From Stratiolaelaps scimitus (lineage: Eukaryota; Arthropoda; Arachnida; Mesostigmata; Laelapidae): a DNA stretch of 64,000 nt. Each line of letters begins with the position of its first letter. Positions within the stretch are counted from its first letter, which is position 1. Below the pieces are notes generated by a model, which was given only the letters and a program-made list of their open reading frames with translations, ran no database searches and was not told the DNA's origin. Below, in pieces: positions 21,501 to 36,500 of this stretch. The stretch spans positions 5,723,501 to 5,787,500 of the forward strand of contig JABWDB010000016.1 in the NCBI GenBank assembly GCA_019614645.1. Direction: 5' to 3'. The translations under genes and the position numbers were made by a program.

Positions 21501-24500
21501 AGATACAGTTTACTTTTAGGATTGGCCCCGAAGGCCAAGCGCGTAGAGTGCGTCTGCGTGGATGGCTGTCTTCTGAGACGTCAACACAGAGCAGCAAATA
21601 GGCAAGAGCGGAATCGAACAGGGAAATGAAGTGCATTCGATCAAGGTAAAGGTTTCCTATTTGCCGTATATAAATACCGGATCGTATCCTACATAGGGCG
21701 ACAATCAAGGGCCGCATGAATGGCGAATGTCATGGTATTCATAAAAAAATAGTGCCTAAAATCTCGACTACTACTAGAAATACAGGAAGAACAGCAAAAG
21801 CCCGCAAAATTGTAACTAGGTCCGCGTGCCGTATACGCCGACGTCAACGTTGCTGCAATCGTTAACACAAACATATGAACGAATGGATATGTTCTAGTGA
21901 CACATGCAAGGGCCGCTTGCAGTTAATGTTCCGCATGAGGCATAAAACAAGTGATAGCTACTGACAGAATAGCGAGCGGAGGATTCGTTGAGTACGGTTC
22001 TGTTGTAGAGGTCTATCAGCCACGATTACCCCACGTTTATGCCCCATCTTTCTCAGTTTGGGAGAGTGGTAGGTCTCAGCCCTTTCGAAGTGCAATGGAA
22101 AGGCCACGGGTCCTCCTCCTGGGGTCTCCACCTAACTGATCACGGAGGGCCCGGCACCAGGTAAGCATACATCTAGCCTGATAGAGTGACAATTGAAAAT
22201 GGAACGGTTAAGAGGATAGCTGGATATAGACATATCTCGTACGTTGACACATATATCTAAGCAACGTGTTCTGCTAATGGCAGAGACCCAACCTGATTGT
22301 CACCCCCAATTTATTTGTGTTCATGCAAAGCTGGGGCAATTTCCCTCGATATCTCTCCCTCTCTCTCTCTTCCAGTGCCTCCACCCTTGCTGGGAATAGC
22401 TTGCTCTGCAGACATCGAATGACATTGAGCAGCGTTGATAGTAGTAAGTTACTGCCGAGCGGTTTACCCATCTGTGCACGCATGGCTGCGAGTGGCATGG
22501 TACGTTCGCGCCTTTTATACGGCACGGCGAGGGAGAATACAGAGGATGGGCAATCTCTTAGCAGGGGTCCACCTATTAGCGCTTGGGTGGCGAGATCTAC
22601 AACGCCGTAATGGTGCCTGTACACTGGTACTAGGCAGGTAGCCGTGGTAGGATGCATCTCAAAACCCCATAGGTAATAGGCCTATTTGCCTGTCTGCCTG
22701 CTCGCCTCCCTTCACTAGCAGAGGCGAAGAGGCACTATAGTGAGTCGCGCCTAGCTAAGTGGAACAAAAAGCGATCCCAGCCAAGCAGACGCGCTGAGAT
22801 GAGTAGACGAAGCTATTCTCTTTCGGCTCGGTGCTTCGCTTTGCTACCTAACGGTAGCGGTGGCCGCGGTGCACGAGACGTCATCGTGCTGCATCAAGTG
22901 GTCTGACGTTGCGCGTATTAACACAACAAGCTAGCCATACAGATAGCGAGTGCCTCTCTAATAGCAACGCTAATGTTACCCCTTGATGCACGAGTGAATA
23001 ACAACAATAAGAAGAATCCTAATCATAATAATAATAATAATAATACAAGAGCTAGAAAGCTTTGGTACTATTTTGGGATGAGCCAACAACCGGCAGTCGA
23101 GTTGACGCCCTGTTTCAAATGTAGCTAAATGAAAGTACTTTTCGAAGCGAGAACAAATTATTCTATACTCCACCACCTCCGACTCTGCTCGCAGTCCTTA
23201 TCTCAATGGAGAAGTCGCACGCGAACGATACCTATCTGTTGGCATTGAACCACTAGAAGGGATTGCAAGGCAGTATTCGAAGTCTCGTAAGGCTTTAAAG
23301 TTTGCCAGTCATCAGAAGGATATGCAATGCGACGCGTACTACAGCAACACGTGTACCGCAACGCAGTCTATGTGCAATGCTGACATCAGCGAAAGTGGAG
23401 CTATTCCTGTCGTCTACATGAAGCATGTGTACGCAGATCAACACCTACTTCGTCCCCTCAAAGGCCCTCCCTTTCGAGAGCTCCTTTGCTCTGGAAGGCA
23501 TCATAAGGTAAGGGTATATAATATTATGGAAACAAAAAAAGCGTCGAGCCGCGAGGCGAAACCGGTTGCGACCAATGTAATCTTGTTTCCATGGATGATG
23601 GGGTTGTTATTTTAATTAATTATAAGTCATGAGCGCGTTGACTAACAACGTAGGCTCTGGTGTGTGGCAACAAAGAAGAGTACGCTGAAGGACTATCCCG
23701 AAATGTCCTTAAGGAATTGTTGATATTTGCTGAACAGACGCAACGTTCACATGCGGAGACACATGTACGGTTTGCCTCAAACATGGGGCAAAATAGCAAA
23801 TGAGAAACAGCACAAGTGTGCGCTTTAAACGGCGTCAATCTTTAGTTGGACAAAATGCCACTCGTACTCAATGATTGACGTAGTTGATATACTTACACGA
23901 TACAGTGGGTGAAAATTCCAGTTCAGCTCTGTACAAGTTTCCCTCCCGCGCAGACATACATTTGCACGTTTTCGGTATGTGTACGCTAGCTTTGACAATA
24001 TATATATATATATATAATATCTAACTAGCGACGTCTGTCTGAGATATCTGCAAATTGGGCGCCGTTGGCATATTGATCCTATTTGAAGGCTAGGGTGGGA
24101 CAAACTTGAGGGAAATAGATGGGACTTGTGTCTAATGGATCGACGACCGACTCATAACATATGATGGCAACACGCAGATACGACCATCTTCAGATAGCGA
24201 GAGATTCCACGTCGACTTCTGCGTGGGACAACCTCGGTATGATTTTCGATGGAGTCGTTGACAGGGAGAGAGAGAGAAGCTGACGACGACGTGTGCAAAA
24301 TATTGAGCTTATGACATTCAGCTTCGCAGTAGATGCTCTGCATTCTATGCGACTCATAATAACATGCAGTAACTCAATATGACTCGTACGATGATTGGTC
24401 ATATCAATCGCATTAATTTGCATGCACTCATGATGCATACTATAACGACAGACGAGTGTAGTAAAAGTCAATCGTTACTCTCGGTATCACCCATTAATGT

Positions 24501-27500
24501 CATGGAGATAGAAAACATAGTGCATGATACCGACAGTACCTAGGGCCCTTTTTTATCGTGCGCTGACCCTCTTTAATTGACAGTTGTATCTAAATGGTGA
24601 TATTATCTACTGCCTTCAACAACATTACAGCATGTGTGCATTGGCAGTATATACACATGACGAAATGCGCGAAGGGTGAGATTTTTGCATCAGTAGTACA
24701 GGTGCTTGCTTGCAGGTGCCAATTGGCTGAGGTACGTCTGCAGGTGGAGCTTAGAAATGATTTATATACATTTGCTCAACGAACGCCGGCTCGAGGTGGC
24801 GTTCTCTGAGGAAACTGATGCCACAGTATACGTTTCAGCGCGGTGACTTATCTAACTGAGCGAGGTAACAGCGACAAATGATGATACAGACACATCGTCT
24901 GTCCCAAGCGACACCATCAACTTGTGTTGGGGCTGTCTCGCTATTTGTATGGAATACCGCATGCAATATTTTGAGCTTGATTTATTTAGGAGTTAGCCTT
25001 CACGTGGACAGGTTGTTGACCATCTGGCTGTTACTTAACAGTGAAAACGAGGTAAGGAAGGCGTATGTGATGATTACACTCGTATACATAATACATAACT
25101 CGTACTGCAGACTTTATATATATATGCCCGAGTCCCAAACGTGTTTCGATTGTGGCAATCATCTGCAAACGTACCTCTCTAGCAAACTCTGTTCCCATAT
25201 ACTCTGTTATTACGATACATACGGTTGACAGTTCTCTGCTACGGCTAACAAGTAAGGCTCCGTGTCCTCGGCTGCTTCAGTAATGCCCCTTTGTTTTTGA
25301 TCGCTTGTTTATCTAGCTCTTGAGTTTGGTCTCTGTTCGACTTTTTCCTGAATGTGCAGTCATCCGTATCACCAGCACCCGGGAGAGGCTGGCACAAGGC
25401 CACCTAAGGAGGCACTCGTTGAAACAGAATAGCCCCGATAAACCTATAGTCTGATCCGGCTTGTCAACTGTATACGAGCAGTTATTTACTATGTCTTCTA
25501 CGTATATTAGCAGACTCTGCGTCACAAGGAAGCCCTTGAAAAAAAAACGCCCCATTTGGCTGCCACCGAAAGTTCAAGCTTGCATCGCGTGTACAATGAT
25601 TTACCAAATAATAATAGAAGAAGTAGCACTCGAGCACCGATCGAGCTGAGTCAAGTGTTTGGGCAGGGCATATATTGAGTGCTAATGCTTGCCATAATTT
25701 GGAGCTAAGTGAATGTATGCATCGATAGATTCATAATGAGTGGTCTGATATTGCTGGAGCAAAAAGGTTGTTGTTACTCCCACAACTCTCTCCCTATGGC
25801 ATATTGTAGCTTAGTTCAGCATAATGCCATTTGCCGATAGCAATACTCATCGAATTGGGTACCGCAGCACGCAGCACGACCGAACAGCCCATCAGCTGCC
25901 TCCTGCTGTGAGCTATACACACCGAATGAGGTGGACAGAGACGTGGGCCGAGAGATCGTTTGTGTTTTCACCTATGCATTAGATTATATGATAGACATTG
26001 TTATGCTGAGACGTGAATATAAACGCGGTCTAGCTGGAGAAGGAGAGTGGACATGCCGGCCTTCAGGATCGACTGGTTCGAACAGAGGTCGTCATCAATT
26101 CATTGTGCTGCTACAGCAGGGCAATGAGGGAATTATTCGTGGATGCATGTTTCCTCGAAAATGAAAAGAAGCTATTATTGTACCGAACACATTGTCTGTG
26201 CTCATTGCGGCGATATTCCATAGAGGAAACGCCAGATAGAGTATTCGCGATGGGACAATGCAGGCTCCCACGGGAATAGAAGCGTCTGCGTTGGCCGGAC
26301 GAACACTGATATAGACGTTGTTAGTACGCTGGTAGGCATTAATGCGACCTTGGGGAAGTTGTGCCGCGTGAACGGAATAGTTTTTGGCAGAGCGTCTCGT
26401 AGTGAAACTTCATTCTGGACCATCTGCTCGAACTCGGAATCTGTGGAGATTCAAGGCTACTCGGGGAAATCTTTGCGACAGACAATTTCGCGACAGACTG
26501 TTTCCGATGACACCTTATCCATGTAACTATATCGAACGCTTGTTAAGGCCAACCGCTGCATTCACGTTTGGTCTCGTGGAAGTACAATAGCTGTGCATGC
26601 GATTACAGTCTTCCCATGGGACTGCATCACCCCGCCAATCTTCTTACCGGGGGCTTGTGTTAATCACAATTGCAATTTGAGCCACCCATGTTTATTTCGG
26701 GGCGCGCGTGGCTCATGTCTGCGACACGCTGGGTAGACTAAACGTTAGATACTTGCAAGTGATGTGGGTGACCTTGAGCCGTTTCGACATGATGATAATG
26801 AACGCCAATACATCCGTGTGACACGCAAATGTACCTCTGCATTTGTCTGTATGCACATGCGTTACGTATATAATGTATTGCCCACAACCTATATATATAT
26901 ATATATATGCAGTGCCATTTCGAATATATTGATGGTCTATCGGTAATTCCGGTTGCCGTTGGCGTCAGTACATATTGGCTTGGGTTATTGCCGCCATAGG
27001 ACTCCGCAGTCTACGTACTCCTCGTATTTGTACGAGGACATGTCTGGCTCACATTTACTTTACATTCCCCCTAGTCGTACGTGGCAAGATCTACAGATAA
27101 TGGAAGATGATGAAGAACCCCAAAGATCCTCTGCGTCTGACAGAGTTTCCAAGTCACATGGGTCTCTTCTGCCGGGGCAATGCAGAACGCTCACGACTAG
27201 ACCATATTGGAGAATGGCTGGCGGTATAACCTAGATAGTTGGTTCTATAATCGATCCGCGTTGCGAGTCGTTCGAAAGAAACAATTGCTGCCATACTCGA
27301 AAAGTCCCTGCCGAACTAACTCGTGGCAGAAACAATGCAAATCCTCATTGGTATCGGATACAAACTGTCCCGACCAACTGGCGAATGCCCGTCCAAGTAT
27401 ACGGGGCCATGTTTGATTCAGAACATTCACTGAGACCAAACCAACCTCAACCGTTAACCGCTACACAGTAGTGATATCGACTATAAAGCCAACGACCGCC

Positions 27501-30500
27501 AATAGATTTAATTAAGCGGTAATCCGAAGGATCGCGACGCCTGTTGAACAAGCCACTCGGCCAATTCAATGTCCGGCATGTTCCTCATTCGTTCGTGGCA
27601 ACATGGTGATTTCGTGAATGCTTGGTAACATATGAGAGTGCCATGCTCAATAGAGCTGTTGCGAACGGTTAACTTATGCAGCACAGGTGTCTGACCGAAT
27701 TCTATGACAGCCATCTGCATGTCTGCTATGTACGCGTATGAAGACTGGGCAAATGGGGCGAGGTAGTGCTAGTAGAGGCTGTTCTCCGCATCTTCCTTTC
27801 AGGTGATGACTTGGAATAGCAAGCAGAACGAGACGATAGGGTGATTCTGATATCCAGCCCGGTCTCGTTGACTCGGCCGCTGGCGACCTAAGCTGTCCAT
27901 AGCAAAGGGAATCCTTAGCTACAACAGGAGACCCACAAAGATACGCCATGTTGATACGCTGGGGATCTCTAGGGAACATCCGGGTGCCGCATCGTTTTCT
28001 ATGAACAGGTACCTTGCCTGATACGGAACCTATTGCGTAGATATTTCACATCGCGATGATTTGCCAAGGTCATCTCATTTAATCATCACGTCTCTCGGCT
28101 GTTGTTTTTCCGCTCCTGTTTTTGTTTCGCGCATTGACTATGGCTAAACATTCGCACGCAAAATTCGAATATGATATTTTTTCTTTTGTTGAAGCCTTGC
28201 AATTTCAACACCCGCAATGTATTATCCGATCGGATCTTTCAAACTGTGGAGTGTAATTTGATTTTGGCTCTTGAAATGTTTACATATCCATACGGCCAGC
28301 TGGTGTCGAGCAATTTATCGAATCTTGCAGTGTTTGCCATCGGGTTATCGGATTGTAACTCGTCGGGTTTACAACCGCATTCAGCCTCGCGATTTCGCTG
28401 CCAACCGTGCCCTGGATCGTGCTAAATTCGATAGCAGGATCGAACGCAATCGGGAACAGTCCCCAGATCGGCAACGGCTACAGAGTTCACCAGGTCCGCA
28501 CATCCCAGAGACACTCGATTCATAGCGGTCAAAGGGGACGTCAAAGAATTCGATAGAGCGTTGGATATCGTAGCCGACAGAATTCCGCGATGAATGATTC
28601 CGTTTCTAATTTTACCGGCTTGGGTAAGCTTTTTCTATTGATTCTACTGGTTGGAATAAGACAATTCAAGCAGAGTCTAAACAAGGTGTTTGCTGCTCAA
28701 TTTAGTCAGATAGGCTGATCGATTGTATTTAGATAGATAATAAATATGTGGTGTTGTCACTACTAAGCTTCTTAACAGAGTCAGTCATTGTCATGAAGTG
28801 TGAAGAGTTGTTCAATTTTTGTGTGGCATTCTTTCCGCAGGAAAGTTTCACAAGCCTTGGATTTCGGACGAGTTAAAATGGTGCAAATTAAGAAAAGGTA
28901 AAAGCCTAAGACAAAGTGCTATTTAAGTGGCAGAAGCGAAAAGGCCATGGAGACGGTGTATGGGATGCGACACGAACGTAAGTTCGTGTTTAATAATAAA
29001 CAAACTAAACGACCCTCTGAGAGCTCAGATCGGGTGCCAGCAAATATCTCGCGCCGTAGCTAGCGGTATTCTTAAAACGTGTTTGCACTTTGGCTTAGAC
29101 AACACAAAATACATCACATCCTTTGCGCTTTGAAATGTTGACACGTCGAAATAGGCGTGTTCTAAACAGACGCAATTAAGAGATTCATACCCCATGTAGC
29201 TAACGCGTAAGATCCAGTGGAGCCATGTCTAGCAAGTGTTTCAGATTTATTCCCTCAACAGCTAAGTGGTACAAATTAGATACCTCTCATTGGCGTCGTC
29301 CACGAAAGCGGCCCTATAGTAGCAGTAATAGAGGTAATCCAGGTGGTGAACAGGTTTCGGTGTCTGCGTTGTCCTGGCAAACAGATGGTAGCGTTGCAAA
29401 CGCAGACGACGGCGTGGCGCGAAGGCGGACAGCCCTCCCCGCAAAGAGGAGCTGCTTAGCGAGGTACCTCATGAGCGTGCGACACAGGAGCGTGGTGGTA
29501 GACAGCAACTCCGTGCGAAGAAAGTTGATACGAGTTGGCACGCAACGGCAAACACCGCCCTATCGTCGGTCCACAGGTCTCTTCTTTGCGCTGGGCCTGG
29601 GCCGGCTATGTAAACATCTTCCTCTAACTGCTCCACCTGCCTCGGCGGTGTGTGACGTAACGCTGTGTACACCTCCCGCATATGCATGGGTCCATGTGAG
29701 AGTGTGCTCTCATGCATGCATTGTTTTTTTGGCGACCACAATCGAGCCAGATTTACACACGGTACTAATAATATACCGAATACATGCTTCGTACAGATGC
29801 ATTGACGTACGCGACCTATCCATCTGTACCGAAATTATCTACGGTGAATGTAAATATCACGTGGACGCCTGTAGCAAAAGATAGACCATTCAAAGCTTCT
29901 ATCCAACAAACAGCCAAAGGGAGGCGTTCGAGTAACACCGCAAGTTGACTGACAGCTGCATCACACCGTCAATATCTTCATCTTGGAGGCATTTTTTCCG
30001 TTCTCTCTTCACGGAAGAATGCTAGCCGCTAGCTTTGAAAGGTTTTCTTGTATATACGCACCGCATGCTGGTATTTCCATAACTATATATATTACAGCAA
30101 GCAAATTGGATGCAGAACCTTATTACTCGGCTCAAGCCGAGTGGAAACCTGTCTAGACAGCTGAAGACGGATTCAACCTCGCTTCTCGATGTAGCTGTCG
30201 TTGGAAAACACTTCCCCATAAGTGTCGACAGGTAGTATCATCGGTTAGTCGATCGATGGGCGCATGCGATGTAACTGGCGCGACAAAATGAGAAAAAGAA
30301 TCAAGTTAAGAGAGTTTGCACGGTTGGTAAGGCTTTGCTGTCATAATGAAATAGATCACTCAATGCTGCGGGTAATACCAATACATAACAATACATTTTT
30401 AAGATCAGATCTACAGAGACCCCCTCGTCCGTCCTGCACGAAAATGAGCAAGCTAGCCGGATTCCTTCCCCATTAAATAATCTTCGAATTACCCAAACGT

Positions 30501-33500
30501 CACGCATATAACAAAATAAATAGTCGGCCTATTTGCATGTACATTGACATGTACACGCGTTTCGACGCATGCTGATGTTATTGTGCTGCTTTGAGACTTT
30601 TTCGAGTTTGATGTTCGTCAGGCAGAAGCTTCACTTCTATATAGCAGTATATTACATGACGCTATATAGCAGTTCTGTGCGTAGTTTCGCTACATTTCTA
30701 CATCACTCTAATAATATATAGGCGTTACCTTGCCCTGCGCAGTAAATAGGTCTATTATTGTTTAAACAATCGAGTTGTGTGTTTGTTCATTTGTGAATAA
30801 TTTTCATCGCGGCGTAGATGGGCCTAATGCACCTGCTGGCGAGTTTGCACACGGACGCCCCTTTGTGTACACAGACAGGGTAGCTCACAATCTGTCGGGT
30901 ATAGTTTGTTTACGATGGCTCTGTCTAATGTCCTGCGACGGAGTGAATTCATTCAGCCCTATCTCAGCTGAATGGATTTTCCCGTCCATCGGCGAACGAC
31001 TCTGTGACTGACTTTGAATAGGGTGCGGCGTCGAAAGGGATTTGAGCAGCAGAAATATCAGGGATGGCGACCTGTTACTAACGATGGCTGCGACAGTGTC
31101 GTATCCGTTATCGGACGAGAGGGCGGACAGAGAACTTTTCGCACTCATTGCCAGCCAAGGCTCGAGGGAGGAGGCAGCGAATTTGGAGGATCACCACAAG
31201 TGGACACTTCGACCTCGGCCTCGACTGACCAACAGGCCGGATCAACGAGTGAAACTTGCCCCGGGGCGGAAACGAACGCCGACCCCTAGGAACCGTTCGA
31301 CAAAGCTAACCCAACTGTTGCGAGCTACTGAATCATCATATCGCACAAGGAAATAGATGAGACTAGCTGGACGCGGAGACGACCAGCTACCTCCAAATCA
31401 AACTTCCGTCCGAAACGCGCGCACTACAACAGGCGGCGTTTCGAAACCTGACGCAGTGTTGGCCAATGTCAAGATGAATCCTAGGTAGCTGTCGGTGATC
31501 GACACCAAAGGAGCGAGTATAAACAGTAAAAAAAACCACCGAATAAGTAAACACATCAACAAACATTGTCGTATTAATTGTCGTCTCCTCTTCACAAGTG
31601 CATCGCATCTGCGCAGTTGTCTGCAGAGTTGCCGTCCCCTCCATCAGCTGCTATTGTAATATATACTAACACTATTGCAAAGTTGCCCCAACAACCGAAG
31701 GTCAAATGAATCCTGCAATTTCCCTTGTGCCATTGGCATAGGGTCTGATCCCCACCGTAGCACATTTCCAGTTAAAGGAATCTCTCTTACGAAGCCTGAT
31801 GCCGAAAGCAATTGTACCGTGGACTTTATTAAGTGTTTAAGGCTGTGAGCCAGAGCGGAAAGTTTTCTTTTTAGATATGGTTGAGTCGAACTCACTGATC
31901 GCAATGCGGATTTGAAATGTTCGACGGCTTCGCTTTTTATCATCACATTGGTGGTGCACCTCAATCTTCCAATCACATCATTATATCGCTTTATGTTCTC
32001 TCGCTCTCTCTCTCCCCCTCGCTCTCTTTCTCTGTTTTCAAGCAAGGAAACTTGCAATCTAAGTGCTGTATCGCTTAATGGCTCACCTTCTGTCGAGACG
32101 CATCTTTTCCGGGCGAGATCGGCCTTATTCGCCGCCAATATGACGGCCTTTGTGATGGGCCTGTTCAATAAGCCGCCGAGTGTAGCAGTAGCCGACGATC
32201 TTCGTCGACCACCCCCGCCTCCTTTTTGATGTCCACATAGGACTCTCAGCTGGCTAATGGCGTCCTCGGCTAGTTCCAGAGATTCGCGCTCTGTCACAGA
32301 ATAGACAACCACGAAAGCGTCCACTTCTTCCAGGTGCTGCTTTGTTACCTGTAGACCAAGAGGGAAGAGAACACAAATGAATAGAATACAATCGTATAGC
32401 ACCATAGCTAGTTCTTTCGTCACTCCTTGCAGTGGTCAGCCGGTCGGCCCCGCGGCCAACAGTGAAAGATACGAGCAAATCGCCCATTTTTTATAGTGTC
32501 CAGCGCTGTATTTTGTATGGGAGTAGAAAATGCGTAAAGGAAAGGACACACCGTAGCCGAAGACATTAGAGGTAGTGGATAGATGTTACGGAAATAGGTA
32601 TGTCGAGAATGGGACCATACATTTCATAACTTGAGTCTATTGGAGACGATTGTGAACAAAGACTCTCCTTTAGATTGTAAACTATATTCTAGGCGCAATT
32701 GTGTAGTAGCTTAAGAACGGGATGGACATTGGCTCGTTAAGTGCGAGAACGTCGCGCAGATATTTTCGTGTGGATCGAACTGGGACGAGGGGTAACCAAC
32801 CGGGACTGGCAATGATAAAGTTCTATATATAGATATCAGTTTTTTTCAGTTTCAGTTATATATATATATGTATATATATATAGAGTAATGTTACCATTGT
32901 GTGCCATATGTCGTGAAATAGTATTGCAACAAGCTTAATGATACAATATTTGTTATAAACTATAATAGGAAGCGTATGCTGGTCCATAATACGTTCAAAC
33001 TCAAAGGTTGGGGTTGAAGATAACGCGAACGAAAAAAATCCCGTAGATCAAGGCAGGGCATACGAATTGATAAGCAATTGACAAGTAATATATTTTATCT
33101 ATGGTATTATATAATGTACAATGTAACTCGAAGACTAAATGTAGGGCCAGTGCTCAGCCAACACCCATAGGACGCCCTCTCGGTTTCAGCTTCTCGCACC
33201 TCCGGGCCTCGTCGGTCCTCCATGAACATAAAACAATGCTACGATCTCCTTTACTCTGGCAGCACACGAAAGGGACTAAACACCACCCATAGGACTGTTA
33301 CGGTATCAGAGTATGATTTCCCCGGGACGGATGTGGTTATCAGCACCTTGGCCTGCAGATAAGGTAAGCACAGTAAGGGCGGCCGCTCTTGATATCACAT
33401 TGTTTTGCATGGCTAGCCTGAGCCTTTTCTGCATCGTAAGGTATCTTTGTCCACCTGTTGTTTGTGAGAGTTTTCGGTTGCATCGCCGTAAGCGAACGCC

Positions 33501-36500
33501 GAGCCCACCACAGCTATCTTTTGTCTAACTACAAACGTTGCACACAGACAGCTACCGCTGTCGTCTATGGCTGGCATATGTCGAACATCTAGGAATCCTA
33601 AATATAACTTCGTATGAGGAACACACAATATAGCGTCATCGGGTTAGGTGGTCAGCAAGAGTACGACATGTTATTAACTAATGTATATGTCGATAACCAT
33701 GCAGAAACCGCTTTAACGTAAGCTCAATTGTTAAAAGTAGTTAAAAACGCAGAGTGTATTTTTATTGCTAATATCCATTATTTATATATATATATATATA
33801 TAAATTCAATGTTCTCTTATGTATATATATATAAGAGAACATTGCATTTGTTTCATTGCAACGACTCAGTGTTGGTAGATAAAAATGTTGCACCCTGTGG
33901 CAAAGCTCTGATATCGATCATCCGATGCGTGTCGCATAACTAACGAACGGAAAGATGTCAGAGAGTTAGGCGGGGGTAGGCAAATATTTATATGAGCATC
34001 TACCGGAGTAGTCGACCTACTAAACAACGTGACAAAGTCGATTGGGCCTTTGTGCATGCGAATGTAGTAAGAGTTGAGTTGGTATCAGATGATAGGCGTT
34101 GTCTTCTATTATATTTACATGGGAACGATGACGGCATCCCTTCGACGAGTAAACGATGTAGTCTGCAACCGTCGTGCACATGCCATTTTAACGCGTCTTA
34201 GGAGTGGAACAAAATACTGCATAATAGCGACATACACACCAGCATATCTATATGTGTTATGGTTACTCCTTACGCTCGTTCTTGTCCCCCACTATGTTTC
34301 TTATGCCTGCGCCACCTGCTGTGATGAACTGCCATGGGTGCATCTGGCAAAACAACAATCGAGCTGTTACATTTGTTTCAATTGCTCGACAAATTGATCG
34401 TACGCATCATGTACGCATGGTTCAAATAGCTGGTCCACTATGGACCTCATTTGCGGATGCCGACGACAAAGGATCAAACGCCCGTCGAACAGGATGGACC
34501 ACGTTTCGCTAGTTCCGCACGTGGCGGCACTCTCGACGTGGACGTCGTTGGACGACTGCTGTTGTACTTGTGCGTTGCAATGCAAACTAGAACACACTAT
34601 ATATAGTCGCTACGACCGAGGAACAGCGAGTTTCTCTTTCTCTCTGGCTCGATCAAGACTAGCGAGTCTATTGCTCTACTCGTCGTAGAGGTACTTGTGA
34701 CGGTAGCGTGACAGTCGGCATACTAGTCCGCCGAACGTGATGCAGCCTGTCAAAGTGGCGGGTAGGCTCAAACGGTAGGACGATCGCCAGCGAAGCCAGT
34801 CCTCGGTGCCGTTCCCCCAGAGCGATAGATAGAAAGACATAGCAGCTGCATACGAGATGCGTCTAACTCGCTCCTGCTGAACATGCGTATGTGAAATATC
34901 GTTGAATCGCCATATGGCCTGTTCCGAATGTTGGCGTAGATCAACAAAGCGAAGACGGTCGGACTACATGGGGAGAAAAGGGCAGGCGACTCAGGACATA
35001 GCGGGCGGAGCCTCGTGGAGGCTACGTTTGGAGGCGGTTAGGAGACAACAGATGAGTGTCTCCCTCTCTACCATCGACTACTGTTGTTCTTTCTGTCGGT
35101 AGTAAGTACATGAGCTATGGCCATCTATCGAACTATCTAGTCAACACAGTAGACGAGCAGAGGCGGCAAAGGCTGCGGGTGTTGGCCCACCATCATATTT
35201 CTACAATACTATATATAACACATCGGTTCTAGCCTAGATGTGCTAGAACTGAGAACCAGCCACGTAACTGCGTCATGCCAGACGAAGACATATAAGTACA
35301 CGGGCACGCATACATACGTGAACACTTGCTAAGGGTGTTGCCTACTAGTGCCTATATAATATATCAAGTGGGTAAGTCTACATGAACTGGATTACTTTAT
35401 CAGCGACGTGTTTACACCCAAACTCGGAAGGGCGTCAGTAGAAATTCGACTAATGTTAGAATGACAAACACGACAATCATATGTGATCATAATTCGAATC
35501 GATGTTTAGAGAAAGTCATAGAGTGCATTCGAGGGTTGGGAAGTCGGACAGACATATCCAGCTGATTTTCTATTTATTACTGGCCGCATATTGGCATACA
35601 TAGACTATCCCGTAGTTCGATGTATCGGTGGATAGTGATTGCCAAACTAATACAGAGGGTTCTAGTCATGATATAGCCTCCGTGCCGCAAAAGCGTTACG
35701 GCAAAACTTCGTGCTAGCCTTGCTAGAATACCTAAGTTGTTTACCCTTAGGGTCCTCTCTGAGAAAGTTTGTCTAGCTGTTATAGGCATTTCGGTTCGGA
35801 TCCATGCTGCTTGGATCACCCCTAGTGAGGTATTAAAGGCAAGGATCTATTATACAGCAATCGCATGTAATGCAGATGACCAACCATCGTCGAGCCAAAA
35901 TAGCGTACTGGCTACAAAAATATCTACAGAGTGTTCGCAGGTCACCCAACCATATAGGAGACCAACCTAAGTTTAACTATTCCGAAAGTTAAGTCACTTG
36001 CATTTTTTCTTATTGTGTTATATAAATACATTGTTTTTTGTATTTACGTGAATTTTGGTATAAGGAAAGTGGTGAAACTCTAAAGTTACCTCTGTAGTCA
36101 TCAATCGGACATTTTGAAGGACTCTCGGAGTTTTATTCGAAGTTAACCGCTAATCGAGCTGTGTTGCCGTGTCTACTACATGTCTGAACATTGGGACGGT
36201 CGCGTTCGTTAGGGTGTTAAGACGTTGACATCTGTTTACTCCGCAGCAGAAAATTATGACGGATCGACAACGATTACAGTTAACTACTACTTGTGCGCAC
36301 ATGACCACAGAGTAGAAATGTGTACTGTGCAGCCAAACAAACCGGCACGAAACATCTATCATGTGGAAGGACAACTTTAGCGTTACGACTAGAGTACGGT
36401 ATATTGGGCTCAGCTCCTCTAAGCCAAATCCTTTTGTAGCTTCCAATTTACCTAGGCGTATCTTATACGCATTGTTACGTTGTGATCTATCCACAACAAC

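Larger units (their letters stand above)
12525..32086 (-). other. Intron 3 of the RGK gene (about 19.6 kb)
   Basis: The intron is bounded by GTGAGC at 32086 and TGCAG at 12525. It holds the tailed retroposon at 15284-15886, the short truncated copy at 16917-17093, a possible LINE remnant near 28.8-29.0 kb, two unassigned open frames (12941-13693 minus; 29225-29884 plus) and AT, GA and GAT microsatellites. No conserved alternative exon was recognised; the rest shows nothing I can name. Confidence 0.85.

Noticed and set aside
21268..21717. 149-codon minus-strand frame and neighbour 22274-22657
   Set aside because: No domain, splice support or repeat structure; probably chance frames.
31912..32229. 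105-codon plus-strand frame
   Set aside because: Antisense to RGK exon 3 and its donor region.
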